Under the pieces are notes generated by a model. That model was not told the DNA's origin and did no database searches. It saw only the letters and a program-made list of their open reading frames with translations. A program made the position numbers and the translations under genes. Below, piece by piece: positions 53,646 to 62,132 of a DNA stretch of 64,000 nt (position 1 is its first letter; every line of letters begins with the position of its first letter). The stretch comes from DAMCZI01 sp032095175 (GTDB lineage: Bacteria; Bacillota; Clostridia; Clostridiales; Caloramatoraceae): assembly GCA_032095175.1 (NCBI GenBank), contig DAMCZI010000016.1:42895-106894 (forward strand), read 5' to 3'.

Positions 53646-53805
53646 AGGCACATTAAAAAAATAAATGAGTCAGATTGCGAAGTAATTTTAATTCTTTTCG
53701 TCGTTACTCAATCACGCACATACTAACTGTATGTAAGTGGTTAAGTAACGACGAAAAGAATTAAAAGGACGAATAAGATGACTTATTTATTTTTTTAATG
53801 TGCCT
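53646..53805. mobile_element. 160-bp palindromic MITE-like element, copy 2
   Basis: The ends are 27-bp inverted repeats with one mismatch, beginning AGGCACATTAAA. An inner perfect 23-bp arm pair lies around TTCTTTTCGTCGTTACT and AGTAACGACGAAAAGAA. The centre has CATAC/GTATG. The whole 160 bp can fold into one long hairpin; no ORF. The length equals copy 1 exactly, and both outer repeats start AGGCA-Y-ATT and end AGTCA. It directly abuts the terminator stem of the dgkA-like gene, as copy 1 does for its neighbour. Confidence 0.7.
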
Positions 53806-53806
53806 A

Positions 53807-53825
53807 AGAGGGACATTGTCCCTCT
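53807..53825 (-). terminator. Terminator stem after the dgkA-PAP2 gene
   Basis: AGAGGGAC pairs with GTCCCTCT (8 bp, 3-nt loop), 7 bp after the stop codon. The palindromic element begins one base further on, so the usual T-run is displaced. Confidence 0.6.
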
Positions 53826-53831
53826 ATAAAG

Positions 53832-54524
53832 CTAAAGCTTAAATATAAGTATTGTCACAAGTATTCCAAGTAGGGAACCTACTATTACTTCATATAAGCT
53901 GTGTATCTTTGCTTCTACTCTACTCTGTGCAACAAGGAATGCAAGAAAAAAACACAGTGTGATTATAAGTAAATCCTGAGTTAAAAGGGATATTGCAGTT
54001 GCTGCACCAAAGGCTAATGCACTATGGCCGCTTGGCATTCCACCCCTTAAAGGTGTTCCTTCTCCATAAATAGCTTTAACTATAATCGTTGCTAATACTA
54101 CAAGTATGAGACATATAAAAACTACAGTTGTATCCGATTGCTTTATCCTCGTTATGACACTGTCTGTTATAGGTTTTAATTTTTCAAAAAACAGAAGATA
54201 TCCTACAAGAATCGCAGTTATAGCACTTATAAGTACAGCTCCCGCTGCAACATTTTTTGCAATCTTTGCTAATGGATGATAGTAATTTGCCAGTACATCT
54301 ATTGTTGCTTCTATTGCAGTATTAATCATTTCAAGTACGATAACAAGGGTGATGGTTAAAAACAGTATAAGCATTTCTACCTTTGTAAAATCAAAAAACA
54401 AACTAAAAATTAATACCAGAATAGCAATAAACATATGAATTCTCATATTTCTCTGGGTTTTTATAGCGTATATTATTCCCTCTATAGCATAATTGAAGCT
54501 ATCTGTAAACTTTCTTATTTTCAT
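53832..54524 (-). CDS. Diacylglycerol/undecaprenol kinase fused to a PAP2-type phosphatase domain
   Basis: A 230-residue membrane protein. Residues 1-115 are DgkA-like (FNYAIEGIIYAIKTQRNMRIH, EMINTAIEATIDVL with the catalytic Glu). Residues about 135-230 are PAP2-like with GGMPSGHSALAFGAATAI (motif 2) and SRVEAKIHSLYEVIVGSLLG (motif 3). Motif 3 ends in Glu where most PAP2 enzymes have Asp. About seven hydrophobic segments are visible. A kinase and a phosphatase for the same class of lipid in one chain suggests undecaprenol or phosphatidate recycling. Confidence 0.85.
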   Translation of the reverse strand: MKIRKFTDSFNYAIEGIIYAIKTQRNMRIHMFIAILVLIFSLFFDFTKVEMLILFLTITLVIVLEMINTAIEATIDVLANYYHPLAKIAKNVAAGAVLISAITAILVGYLLFFEKLKPITDSVITRIKQSDTTVVFICLILVVLATIIVKAIYGEGTPLRGGMPSGHSALAFGAATAISLLTQDLLIITLCFFLAFLVAQSRVEAKIHSLYEVIVGSLLGILVTILIFKL

Positions 54525-54537
54525 TACAATCCCCCTA

Positions 54538-55032
54538 TTATCTATAAAGGCCTAATTCATTTAATATTTCATCTTCTCTCCTTCTCATGATTACTCTATC
54601 AACTTCAACCTCATGATCATGGCCTAAAAGGTGAAGAATACTATGGACAGTTAAAAATGCCAGTTCTCTTTCAAGTGAGTGTCCATAATCTTCTGCCTGT
54701 GCTGTAGCCTTTTCAATTGAAATAACGATATCACCAAGAACTACTTCTCCAGTATCAGGGTTTAAATCATCAACGTTCAATTCTATTTGGCCCTTAAAAT
54801 AACCATCTTTAAATTCCAGCATTGGGAAGGAAAGTACATCTGTCTCCCTATCTATATTTCTATGTTCTCTATTGATCTGTCTTATTTCTTCATTATCTGT
54901 AATTAAAAAGCTAATCTCATAGGGCTTTTCAAATTTTTCATGCTTTAACGCCCCTTTAATAGTCTTTTCAATGAGAGCTTTCATTTCATCACTAAATTCA
55001 ATTTTATTCTGAGTATTATCAAATATTATCAT
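54538..55032 (-). CDS. ybeY: Endoribonuclease YbeY
   Basis: A 164-residue rRNA-processing metalloprotein. The zinc site is HSILHLLGHDHE (H-x3-H-x5-H pattern). INREHRNIDRETDVLSFP is the other hallmark. It lies between pgpH and dgkA, as in many Firmicutes, and 3 bases after the pgpH stop. Confidence 0.95.
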   Translation of the reverse strand: MIIFDNTQNKIEFSDEMKALIEKTIKGALKHEKFEKPYEISFLITDNEEIRQINREHRNIDRETDVLSFPMLEFKDGYFKGQIELNVDDLNPDTGEVVLGDIVISIEKATAQAEDYGHSLERELAFLTVHSILHLLGHDHEVEVDRVIMRRREDEILNELGLYR

Positions 55033-55035
55033 ATC

Positions 55036-57111
55036 CTATGCACCTTCTTTTTCTTGTCCCTTCAATTCCGGGTACTCTATTCTTGTATGGAATATTCCTC
55101 CAAGTACCTTTAAAAAAGCTTTTTTTATCTTTTCTAAATCCTTTAGAGTTAGGTCACAATTGTTTAATTGTCCATCTTCGACCTTTTCATCTACTATTTT
55201 GTTTACCATTTTTTCTATATCACCCGTTGTTGGGTTTGAAAGCGAACGTACCCCTGCTTCAACGCTATCTGCAAGCATAACTATGGCAGCTTCCTTTGCT
55301 ACAGGCCTTGGTCCCTCATACCTGAATGAAGATTCTTCAACATTTTCATCCCCATCCCTCATTGCCATAACATAAAAATATTTTACAAGTGTTGTTCCAT
55401 GATGCTGACCTATTATATCCTTAACAGCCCTAGGTAATCGATACTCCTCTGCAAGTTCAAGACCATCCTTTACATGTGATGTTATTATAAGTGAACTTAA
55501 TTTAGGAGTAATTTTATCATGTGGATTATCATTTGTAATCTGATTCTCTTTAAAGAAATAAGGTCTTTTTATTTTGCCTATATCATGATAATAGGAACCT
55601 GTCCTTGCTAATATGGCATTAGCACCAATTTCATTGGCGGCAGCTTCTGCAAGATTTCCAACTAGTATACTGTGATGATAAGTTCCTGGAGCTTCAAACA
55701 GCATCTTCTGCAAAAGTGGCTGGTTAGGATTTGAAAGCTCCATAAGCTTTATTGGTGTAATAATATCAGATATCTGTTCAAACAAAGGCAGCATACCTAT
55801 TGAAAGAATAGCTGAAAGCAATCCTCCAACCATGCCTATAGAACTATTCACAAGACTGTCCAGTATACCAATATTATTAATCATTCCCATTGATAATATA
55901 ACAATGCTATTAATTAACCCAACAAATAAACCACCAAACAACAAGTTATTCCTCTGATGAGCATTATATGTAAATAGAATTCCTGCAATACATCCCACCA
56001 GATAAATTATAACCGCTTCAAGATTAAAATTTGTAACACAAGCTGTGAGTATCGTTGATGGTATACTTACTACAAATGCAAGTGATGGATCAAAAATAAG
56101 AGATACCAGCATAGCAACAAGACCTGCTGGAACAAGATAAATAGATATTACACTACCACCAATCACAAATATAGCATTTATACAAAGTATTATAGCTATT
56201 ATAAGAAGCTTACTGTTATTGTTAAACACATTCATTCTAAATTTAACTATATAAATTGAAATAAGCATTTCCATAATAATTATTAGTGCTGCAACTCCAA
56301 AATATATTGTCAAATCTGATGCAAAGTTTTCCTTCATAAGCCCAGCTTTTTTCATAAGCTCTATATGCTCAGATGTTATAACTGTTCCTCTCATGACAAT
56401 ATTTTGGTTTTTCTTTATTATTACAGGTTCAACTTCCTTTTTTACTTGATTTTTATATTCTTCAGTTCTTTTTTCATCTAAAAACAGATTTGGCTTTATT
56501 AATTTAACTCCAATATTTGATGTAATTTCTCTCATCGCTTTTGTTAATTGGGGATTGTTTCTTGCATAATAATTTAGATTTTCCTGGGCATTTTTGATGT
56601 CATCCTGATTATTTTCTTTTATTTCACCAGTTAAAATTTTTGACAAATTATCAACAAGAAATTTCGAAAGATTTTTTATTTGTTCATTAGTTAATTTTAT
56701 TGTTTCAATATAATCATCTCTAGATAGTTCAATAGGAGATTCTTCTTTCAACTTCTGCCATTTCTCATTTTCATCTATAGCCATCTCTTTTATTTTACTT
56801 GCACTATTAAAATAATTTTCGACACACAAAACTGCATTATTTTTAACATCCCTGTTCTTGTTGTATTGATCTGGGATGCTTGAAAGTACTGTATCTAATT
56901 TATTTTTTGTTGCAACTTCATCTACAAAATCTCTTGGTGCTTTTATGTCTTTAACAGCAATATCTCCTTCTTTGAAATTGTATTTTTCCGGTATTATACC
57001 CTTTATACATATCAAAAATAATACTGCAAATGTAAGAATGGCAATAAGTGACTTTTGAACATACTTATTACCAAGACCTATTCTTATGAAGAATCTTTTG
57101 TTACTTCCCAT
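55036..57111 (-). CDS. Membrane HD-domain phosphohydrolase, PgpH-like (7TM-7TMR-HD family)
   Basis: A 691-residue protein. One transmembrane segment near residue 20 is followed by an extracellular helical region (to about 270), then seven transmembrane helices (about 275-465), then a cytoplasmic HD domain (YHHSILVGNLAEAAANEIG, YYHDIGKIKRPYFF, ITSHVKDGLELAEEY, GQHHGTTLVKYFY). B. subtilis-type PgpH degrades cyclic di-AMP. The Met at 57111 is chosen because TAGGTGAT lies just upstream; the previous gene ends 4 bases earlier. Confidence 0.88.
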   Translation of the reverse strand: MGSNKRFFIRIGLGNKYVQKSLIAILTFAVLFLICIKGIIPEKYNFKEGDIAVKDIKAPRDFVDEVATKNKLDTVLSSIPDQYNKNRDVKNNAVLCVENYFNSASKIKEMAIDENEKWQKLKEESPIELSRDDYIETIKLTNEQIKNLSKFLVDNLSKILTGEIKENNQDDIKNAQENLNYYARNNPQLTKAMREITSNIGVKLIKPNLFLDEKRTEEYKNQVKKEVEPVIIKKNQNIVMRGTVITSEHIELMKKAGLMKENFASDLTIYFGVAALIIIMEMLISIYIVKFRMNVFNNNSKLLIIAIILCINAIFVIGGSVISIYLVPAGLVAMLVSLIFDPSLAFVVSIPSTILTACVTNFNLEAVIIYLVGCIAGILFTYNAHQRNNLLFGGLFVGLINSIVILSMGMINNIGILDSLVNSSIGMVGGLLSAILSIGMLPLFEQISDIITPIKLMELSNPNQPLLQKMLFEAPGTYHHSILVGNLAEAAANEIGANAILARTGSYYHDIGKIKRPYFFKENQITNDNPHDKITPKLSSLIITSHVKDGLELAEEYRLPRAVKDIIGQHHGTTLVKYFYVMAMRDGDENVEESSFRYEGPRPVAKEAAIVMLADSVEAGVRSLSNPTTGDIEKMVNKIVDEKVEDGQLNNCDLTLKDLEKIKKAFLKVLGGIFHTRIEYPELKGQEKEGA

Positions 57112-57115
57112 AAAA

Positions 57116-58081
57116 TCACCTATCTTCATTTTCTTTATCAAATCTATCGTATGCCTTTATAATCTCCATTACAAGTCTGTGTCTAACAACATCCCTATGA
57201 GTAAACAGTACAAAGTCTATGCCAGAAACATTCTTTAAAATTTTCATAACCTGTTTAAGGCCTGATACCTTGCCTTGTCCAAGATCTATTTGTGTAATAT
57301 CTCCAGTAACTATGATTCTTGAACCATAGCCAAATCTGGTTAAAAACATTTTCATTTGCTCAGGAGTTGTGTTCTGAGCCTCATCAAGTATTATAAAGCT
57401 GTCATCAAGGGTTCGCCCTCTCATATAAGCCAGTGGAGCAACCTCTATAATATTTGACTCCATATATTTTTGGAATGTCTCTACTCCAAGTATATCATAT
57501 AATGCATCATATAATGGTTTTAAATATGGATTTATCTTTTCCTGCAGATCCCCCGGCAGAAAACCAAGTCTTTCTCCAGCTTCAACTGCTGGTCTTGTAA
57601 GAACAATTCTTCCTACCTTCTTTTCCTTTAAATACTTTACAGCCATTGCAATTGCAAGATATGTCTTTCCTGTACCAGCAGGACCTATTCCAAAAACTAT
57701 ATCATTCTTCTTTATTGAGTCTATATATTTTTTTTGGCCAAGTGTCTTACATTTTAAATATTTACCCCTTGCAGTAACTATAACAACATCATCTAGTACC
57801 TTGTCAATCTCCTCCTGATTATCTTCAAGTACAAGACTTATAACATAGTTTACTGTATGCTGTGTTATCGTTTCACCTCTTTTTGCAATTTCAAGAAGCT
57901 TTATAACTGTCTTTGTCGCCAGTTCAATTTTTCCAAGACCCGTTATTTTTATTTCATTCTCTCTATTAACAACATTAACATCAAATACCTGTTCTATTAT
58001 TTTAATGTTCTCATCATATTTTCCAAAAAGGTTTATTACATGTTCAATATCTTGTATTTCAATCCTGCTTTCCTTTTCCAA
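57116..58081 (-). CDS. phoH: PhoH family ATPase
   Basis: A 321-residue protein. The Walker A is FGIGPAGTGKTYLAIAMAVK, and Walker B is DDSFIILDEAQNTTPEQMKMFLTRFG. An N-terminal KH-like region (about 1-75) precedes the ATPase. PhoH is linked to RNA metabolism with YbeY, encoded nearby. The start is TTG at 58081 with GGGGG seven bases upstream. Confidence 0.93.
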   Translation of the reverse strand: MEKESRIEIQDIEHVINLFGKYDENIKIIEQVFDVNVVNRENEIKITGLGKIELATKTVIKLLEIAKRGETITQHTVNYVISLVLEDNQEEIDKVLDDVVIVTARGKYLKCKTLGQKKYIDSIKKNDIVFGIGPAGTGKTYLAIAMAVKYLKEKKVGRIVLTRPAVEAGERLGFLPGDLQEKINPYLKPLYDALYDILGVETFQKYMESNIIEVAPLAYMRGRTLDDSFIILDEAQNTTPEQMKMFLTRFGYGSRIIVTGDITQIDLGQGKVSGLKQVMKILKNVSGIDFVLFTHRDVVRHRLVMEIIKAYDRFDKENEDR

Positions 58082-58096
58082 ACAAAGTCCCCCATT

Positions 58097-59269
58097 CTAT
58101 CTTATTTCAACAACTTCTCCTATTTCCTCCTCAGTAATATAGAGAAGCTTTATTTTAACAATATTATTGCCCATCTCCCTATGTATCTTTTTATCTAAAA
58201 TCTTGGCATTTTTAGGCTTTCTCCTGGCTATATTTGCTTCTGCCTGCTTTAATGCCATTTCCACAGCCTGGTTGTAGTTAAGTTTTTTACGTTTTTCAAC
58301 CTTTTGATAATAATATTCTGTTACTTTTTCAACAGGAAGCTTTTGTCCTATTATTTTTAAGTTATTTTTTTCTTCTATTTTATCATATTTTTGATAGTCA
58401 ATGTTATCTTTTTTTAAGTATATCCTTTTTTGCCCTATAATAACATATACATCCTTTTTTACTTTTCCTGTCCTCTCCTCATATATATAATCAAGGCATA
58501 CCTCCTCCTGTGCCTCATACCATGTTTTCGCAATAACAGTTCCCCTTGCCCTTACTATTCCTGTTGGAACATTCATACCATCAGTTATAACTCCTGATAT
58601 AAGAATTTGCCCTTCCCTAACAAAATCGCCACTGCTAACAGTTGGTTGTCCACGGTAAGATACTATTTTTGTTATTATTCCATCCTTTACTGCTTGTATA
58701 TTTGCAGGCTTTCCCTCACCAATAATTACTGGAGGCATAACCCTTTCTACAACATCTACCTTTGCCTTAGTTCCTATAAATTTTATATTTACAACTGATA
58801 TCTCATTCATATCCTTAAGAACTAGCGCTTCTATATCCCTAAGGTTTATCTTATACTTAAACTTTCCTTCGCATAATCCTGCTTTTTTTACTGAATTGTA
58901 TATTTTATCTGTTGAAATTTTTTTATTCCCATTAATCTCTATTTTCCACACTAAACTTGACATAAAAAGTATTATGGCAATAAAAACAAATGTTCCAAAC
59001 AAAAAAAATTTTCTTCTACTAATTTTATAAATAATAAAATTAATACCCTTTTTTCTTTTTATATGTATATGGGTACCAGTTCTCTTAACTATATTCTTTA
59101 AGCTTTTATATTGATTGTGCTTCATTTTTAATTCAATCGTAGTGTAATCAATTCTTGTTATATCCCAAAATACTATTCCATTCCTAGATGCCATATTTAT
59201 AAATTTTTCGGGGTTTAATCCCTGTACCCTTACAATTATATATCCATAAAAAAAATCCTTTCTCCCCAT
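58097..59269 (-). CDS. yqfD: Sporulation protein YqfD
   Basis: A 390-residue membrane protein. One transmembrane segment is at about residues 88-110 (FFLFGTFVFIAIILFMSSLVW). VVERVMPPVIIGEGKPANIQAVKDGIITKIVSYRGQPTVSSGDFVREGQILISGVI is the conserved core of the family. It is needed for efficient sporulation in B. subtilis, with its biochemical role unknown. It lies directly before phoH and after yqfC. Confidence 0.9.
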   Translation of the reverse strand: MGRKDFFYGYIIVRVQGLNPEKFINMASRNGIVFWDITRIDYTTIELKMKHNQYKSLKNIVKRTGTHIHIKRKKGINFIIYKISRRKFFLFGTFVFIAIILFMSSLVWKIEINGNKKISTDKIYNSVKKAGLCEGKFKYKINLRDIEALVLKDMNEISVVNIKFIGTKAKVDVVERVMPPVIIGEGKPANIQAVKDGIITKIVSYRGQPTVSSGDFVREGQILISGVITDGMNVPTGIVRARGTVIAKTWYEAQEEVCLDYIYEERTGKVKKDVYVIIGQKRIYLKKDNIDYQKYDKIEEKNNLKIIGQKLPVEKVTEYYYQKVEKRKKLNYNQAVEMALKQAEANIARRKPKNAKILDKKIHREMGNNIVKIKLLYITEEEIGEVVEIR

Positions 59270-59278
59270 ATGAACACC

Positions 59279-59554
59279 TCAGCTTATAAATTCTATAGAA
59301 TGTATATTACCAGTTAACAGTAATTCTTCCTGGCTAATTTCCTTAATAAAAAGATTTTCTCCTACTACCTTAACTATTCCAATCTTTGAATTTATCCTGA
59401 GCAGTTCTCTTGAATATTCTACAATTCCTTTGTGGTTTTCTATATTTATTTCATTGTTTCCTTGAATTCTTATAGTTGGTATATCTAAAACAGCATCTTT
59501 AGGCAGGTCTAAAGATTCAGTAAATCTTGATTTTATACCAATCCTGTTTTTCAT
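59279..59554 (-). CDS. yqfC: Sporulation protein YqfC
   Basis: A 91-residue YabP/YqfC-like protein. LPKDAVLDIPTIRIQGNNEINIENHKGIVEYS and the C-terminal LFIKEISQEELLLTGNIHSIEFI match the family. It pairs with yqfD in a conserved operon. GGGTGG lies before the ATG. Confidence 0.9.
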   Translation of the reverse strand: MKNRIGIKSRFTESLDLPKDAVLDIPTIRIQGNNEINIENHKGIVEYSRELLRINSKIGIVKVVGENLFIKEISQEELLLTGNIHSIEFIS

Positions 59555-59617
59555 ACAATTCCACCCGTTATAATTTATATATTACTATTTTTATGCTTTT
59601 CATCCTTATAAAATTAC

Positions 59618-59647
59618 AAGTGCCAGACACATGGCAAGCTGGCACTT
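59618..59647. other. Hairpin between yqfC and yqeY
   Basis: AAGTGCCAG at 59618-59626 pairs with CTGGCACTT at 59639-59647 (9 bp, 12-nt loop). A weak T-rich stretch follows on the minus strand. It may be a back-up terminator after the stronger one at 59660-59683. Confidence 0.5.
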
Positions 59648-59659
59648 CATTAAACTAAA

Positions 59660-59683
59660 AAGGCCCGCATAAATGCGGACCTT
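59660..59683 (-). terminator. Terminator of the rpsU-yqeY operon
   Basis: An 11-bp stem (59660-59670 with 59673-59683; one G-U pair in RNA) is followed by TTTTAGTTTA on the minus strand, 6 bp after the yqeY stop. Confidence 0.85.
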
Positions 59684-59689
59684 CATATA

Positions 59690-60133
59690 CTATTTTAAGT
59701 ATTCTCTTACTATTACATTAACAAGTTTTCCATCAGCTCGCCCCTTGGTCTTAGGCATAATTGCTGTCATTACTTTTCCCATATCTTTAATCGAGGCAGC
59801 GCCAACTTCTCTCACAGCATCTTCCACAATTTTTCTTATTTCATCTTCAGTTAGCTGCTGAGGAAGGTATTCAAGCAAAATCTCTATTTCTTTTTTAGTG
59901 TTCTCTACTAGATCCTGCCTGTTCCCCTTTTCGTATTCTAAAATAGCATCTCTTCTTTGTTTAACCTCTTTTGATAGGACAGCAATTACCGATTCATCAT
60001 CAAGTTGTGAGCCATCGGATTTCTCAGCCATAAGAACAGCAGCCTTTGCCATACTAATTGTATTAGCTTTAAATCTATCTCTGCTTTTCATGGCACTTTT
60101 CCAATCCTCTTGCAACCTTTCTTTGAGTGACAT
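59690..60133 (-). CDS. GatB/YqeY domain protein
   Basis: A 147-residue protein. SLKERLQEDWKSAMKSRDRFKANTISMAKAAVL and EDAVREVGAASIKDMGKVMTAIMPKTKGRADGKLVNVIVREYL match the YqeY family, related to the tRNA-interacting tail of GatB. The ATG at 60133 is used, with AGAAGGGTG upstream; a GTG two codons earlier is part of that site. It follows rpsU by 16 bases, a conserved pair. Confidence 0.92.
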   Translation of the reverse strand: MSLKERLQEDWKSAMKSRDRFKANTISMAKAAVLMAEKSDGSQLDDESVIAVLSKEVKQRRDAILEYEKGNRQDLVENTKKEIEILLEYLPQQLTEDEIRKIVEDAVREVGAASIKDMGKVMTAIMPKTKGRADGKLVNVIVREYLK

Positions 60134-60149
60134 TTTCACCCTTCTTTCA

Positions 60150-60326
60150 TTACTTGAACTTTCTCTTTCTTGCAGCTTCGGACTTCTTCTTTTTCTTTAC
60201 GCTTGGCTTTTCATAATGTTCTCTTTTTCTAACTTCAGCAAGAACGCCAGCCCTTGCGCACTTTCTTTTAAATCTACGAAGAGCGTTGTCCAATGATTCG
60301 TTTTCACCAACTCTGATTTCTGACAT
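60150..60326 (-). CDS. rpsU: Ribosomal protein bS21
   Basis: A 58-residue small-subunit protein. It begins MSEIRVGENESLDNALRRFK and has the family motif RAGVLAEVRKREHYEKPS with a basic Lys/Arg-rich tail. GGAGGGAG precedes the ATG. It is too short for many gene finders but the match is unambiguous. A sigma-A promoter is at 60413-60442. Confidence 0.97.
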   Translation of the reverse strand: MSEIRVGENESLDNALRRFKRKCARAGVLAEVRKREHYEKPSVKKKKKSEAARKRKFK

Positions 60327-60412
60327 CTGTTCTCCCTCCCTCCGCTAAAACAATATCCATAGGTTATAGGTTAAATGCTGTTAAGAAAGTTGACTAAAAT
60401 AGCACATATTTG

Positions 60413-60442
60413 ATTATACATTATTTGTGTAAATATTGTCAA
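60413..60442 (-). promoter_or_regulatory. Sigma-A promoter of rpsU-yqeY
   Basis: On the minus strand a perfect TTGACA (60442-60437), an 18-base spacer and a perfect TATAAT (60418-60413). It is 86 bp upstream of rpsU. Confidence 0.85.
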
Positions 60443-60468
60443 CATTATACTTGCAGTTTAAAAACTTA

Positions 60469-60810
60469 TTAACCTGGAGGCCACTGTAGATTTCTTCCGC
60501 CAATAAGGTGAAAGTGAAGATGATTTACTGATTGACCGCCTTCTTCTCCACAGTTATTTACTATTCTATATCCTCTTTCTGCAATTCCATTTTCTTTTGC
60601 TAGAGCAGCAGCAATTTCAAATATATGTCCCACAACATCCTTATTGCTGTCATTTATTTCGTTTGCTGAGGATATATGTTCCTTGGGAACTATAACTATA
60701 TGTATAGGTGCTGCGGGATTAATATCCTTAAAGGCTAGTATCCTGTCATCCTCATATACCTTCTGTGATGGAATTTCACCATTTATTATCTTGCAAAAAA
60801 TGCAGTTCAT
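60469..60810 (-). CDS. HIT family nucleotide hydrolase (histidine triad)
   Basis: A 113-residue HIT protein. CIFCKIINGEIPSQKVYEDD is the N-terminal zinc-type start. The active site is QSVNHLHFHLIGGR (H-x-H-x-H). Members hydrolyse AMP-lysine, AMP-NH2 or related nucleotide conjugates. The ATG at 60810 is chosen because GGGGAGGTGAT lies just upstream; a longer frame begins before that site. Confidence 0.93.
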   Translation of the reverse strand: MNCIFCKIINGEIPSQKVYEDDRILAFKDINPAAPIHIVIVPKEHISSANEINDSNKDVVGHIFEIAAALAKENGIAERGYRIVNNCGEEGGQSVNHLHFHLIGGRNLQWPPG

Positions 60811-60836
60811 TATATCACCTCCCCCAATATATGGTT

Positions 60837-62132
60837 TTATCTTATTATACATCCCTTGGCATAGTTACCCATACATTCAGTTAAATTAGCATCATAAATT
60901 TTTCCTGATATATCATCCTCAGAATTTACACTAACTTTAATATAGTTTTTAGTATAACCGTTTGAAATTTCCCCGTTCATTTCCTCAAAGAGCACATCCA
61001 TCTTCCTTGATATAAACTTTTCGATAAAAGCTCTTTCAAGCTCTGAATCAAGTTCAAGTAAAATCTTACTTCTTTGCTCTTTTACCTCAGGGGGTACTTG
61101 TTCCTTATATTGTGCCGCTCTTGTACCCTTTCTTGGACTATACTTAAATATATGCATCTTTGATAGCCTTATATCCTTTAAAAACTTATATGTGCTCTCA
61201 AACTCCTCATCAGTTTCCCCCGGGAATCCAACAATTACATCTGTTGTAATTGAAACATCCGGAAAAGCCTGCCTTAATCCTTCTACAGTCGCTTTATATT
61301 CCTCTGATGTATAGTGCCTATTCATCCTCTTTAATGTTTCATTACATCCACTCTGAAGTGAAAGGTGAAAATGTGGACATAACTTTTCTATTTTAGCTAT
61401 CTCCTTAATAACCTTCTCTGTAAAAAAGGTCGGATCCACTGAACCTATTCTTATCCTTTCAATACCCTCTACCTCATTAATACCTTTTATAACATCTAAA
61501 AGGGTCACATCTCCAATATCTTTGCCATAGGATGCAACATGTATTCCCGACAGTATTACTTCCTTGAAGCCTTTATCAGCGAGCTTTACAACTTCATTTA
61601 TGATATTCTCAGGCTTTCTGCTTCTAACAGGTCCCCTTGCAAAGGGTATTAAACAATAGGAGCAATATCTGTCACACCCATCCTGTATTTTAAGAAATGC
61701 CCTTGTTCTATCCTGATATTCATCTATTTGAAGTTCTTCAAACTCCCTTACATTCATTATATTCTCAACCATCTTAATTTTCTTCTTATTTTTTTCATAT
61801 TCTTCAACTAAATCTGCAATTCTTCCCTTATCAGAGGTTCCAACAACTACATCTACCCCTTCAATAGCTGCTGCTTCATCTGGAGAAACCTGAGCATAAC
61901 ATCCAGCTACAGCTATTATAGAATCCGGGTTTTTTCTTTTAGCTTTCCTTATCATTTGTCTTGATTTTCTATCACCCATATTTGTTACTGTACATGTGTT
62001 TATAACATATACATCAGCATAATCCTCAAAATCTACAGCTTCATAACCCTTTTTTATAAAAGTTTCAGCCATAGCCTCTGTTTCATACTGATTTACTCTA
62101 CATCCAAGTGTGTACAAAGCCACCTTCTTCAT
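60837..62132 (-). CDS. mtaB: tRNA t6A37 methylthiotransferase MtaB
   Basis: A 431-residue radical-SAM enzyme of the MiaB group. The N-terminal Cys-containing domain starts VALYTLGCRVNQYETEAM. The radical-SAM cluster is DGCDRYCSYCLIPFARGPVRSR (C-x3-C-x2-C). A C-terminal TRAM domain is present. It thiomethylates t6A at tRNA position 37. The first codon overlaps the rsmE stop by 4 bases. Confidence 0.93.
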   Translation of the reverse strand: MKKVALYTLGCRVNQYETEAMAETFIKKGYEAVDFEDYADVYVINTCTVTNMGDRKSRQMIRKAKRKNPDSIIAVAGCYAQVSPDEAAAIEGVDVVVGTSDKGRIADLVEEYEKNKKKIKMVENIMNVREFEELQIDEYQDRTRAFLKIQDGCDRYCSYCLIPFARGPVRSRKPENIINEVVKLADKGFKEVILSGIHVASYGKDIGDVTLLDVIKGINEVEGIERIRIGSVDPTFFTEKVIKEIAKIEKLCPHFHLSLQSGCNETLKRMNRHYTSEEYKATVEGLRQAFPDVSITTDVIVGFPGETDEEFESTYKFLKDIRLSKMHIFKYSPRKGTRAAQYKEQVPPEVKEQRSKILLELDSELERAFIEKFISRKMDVLFEEMNGEISNGYTKNYIKVSVNSEDDISGKIYDANLTECMGNYAKGCIIR

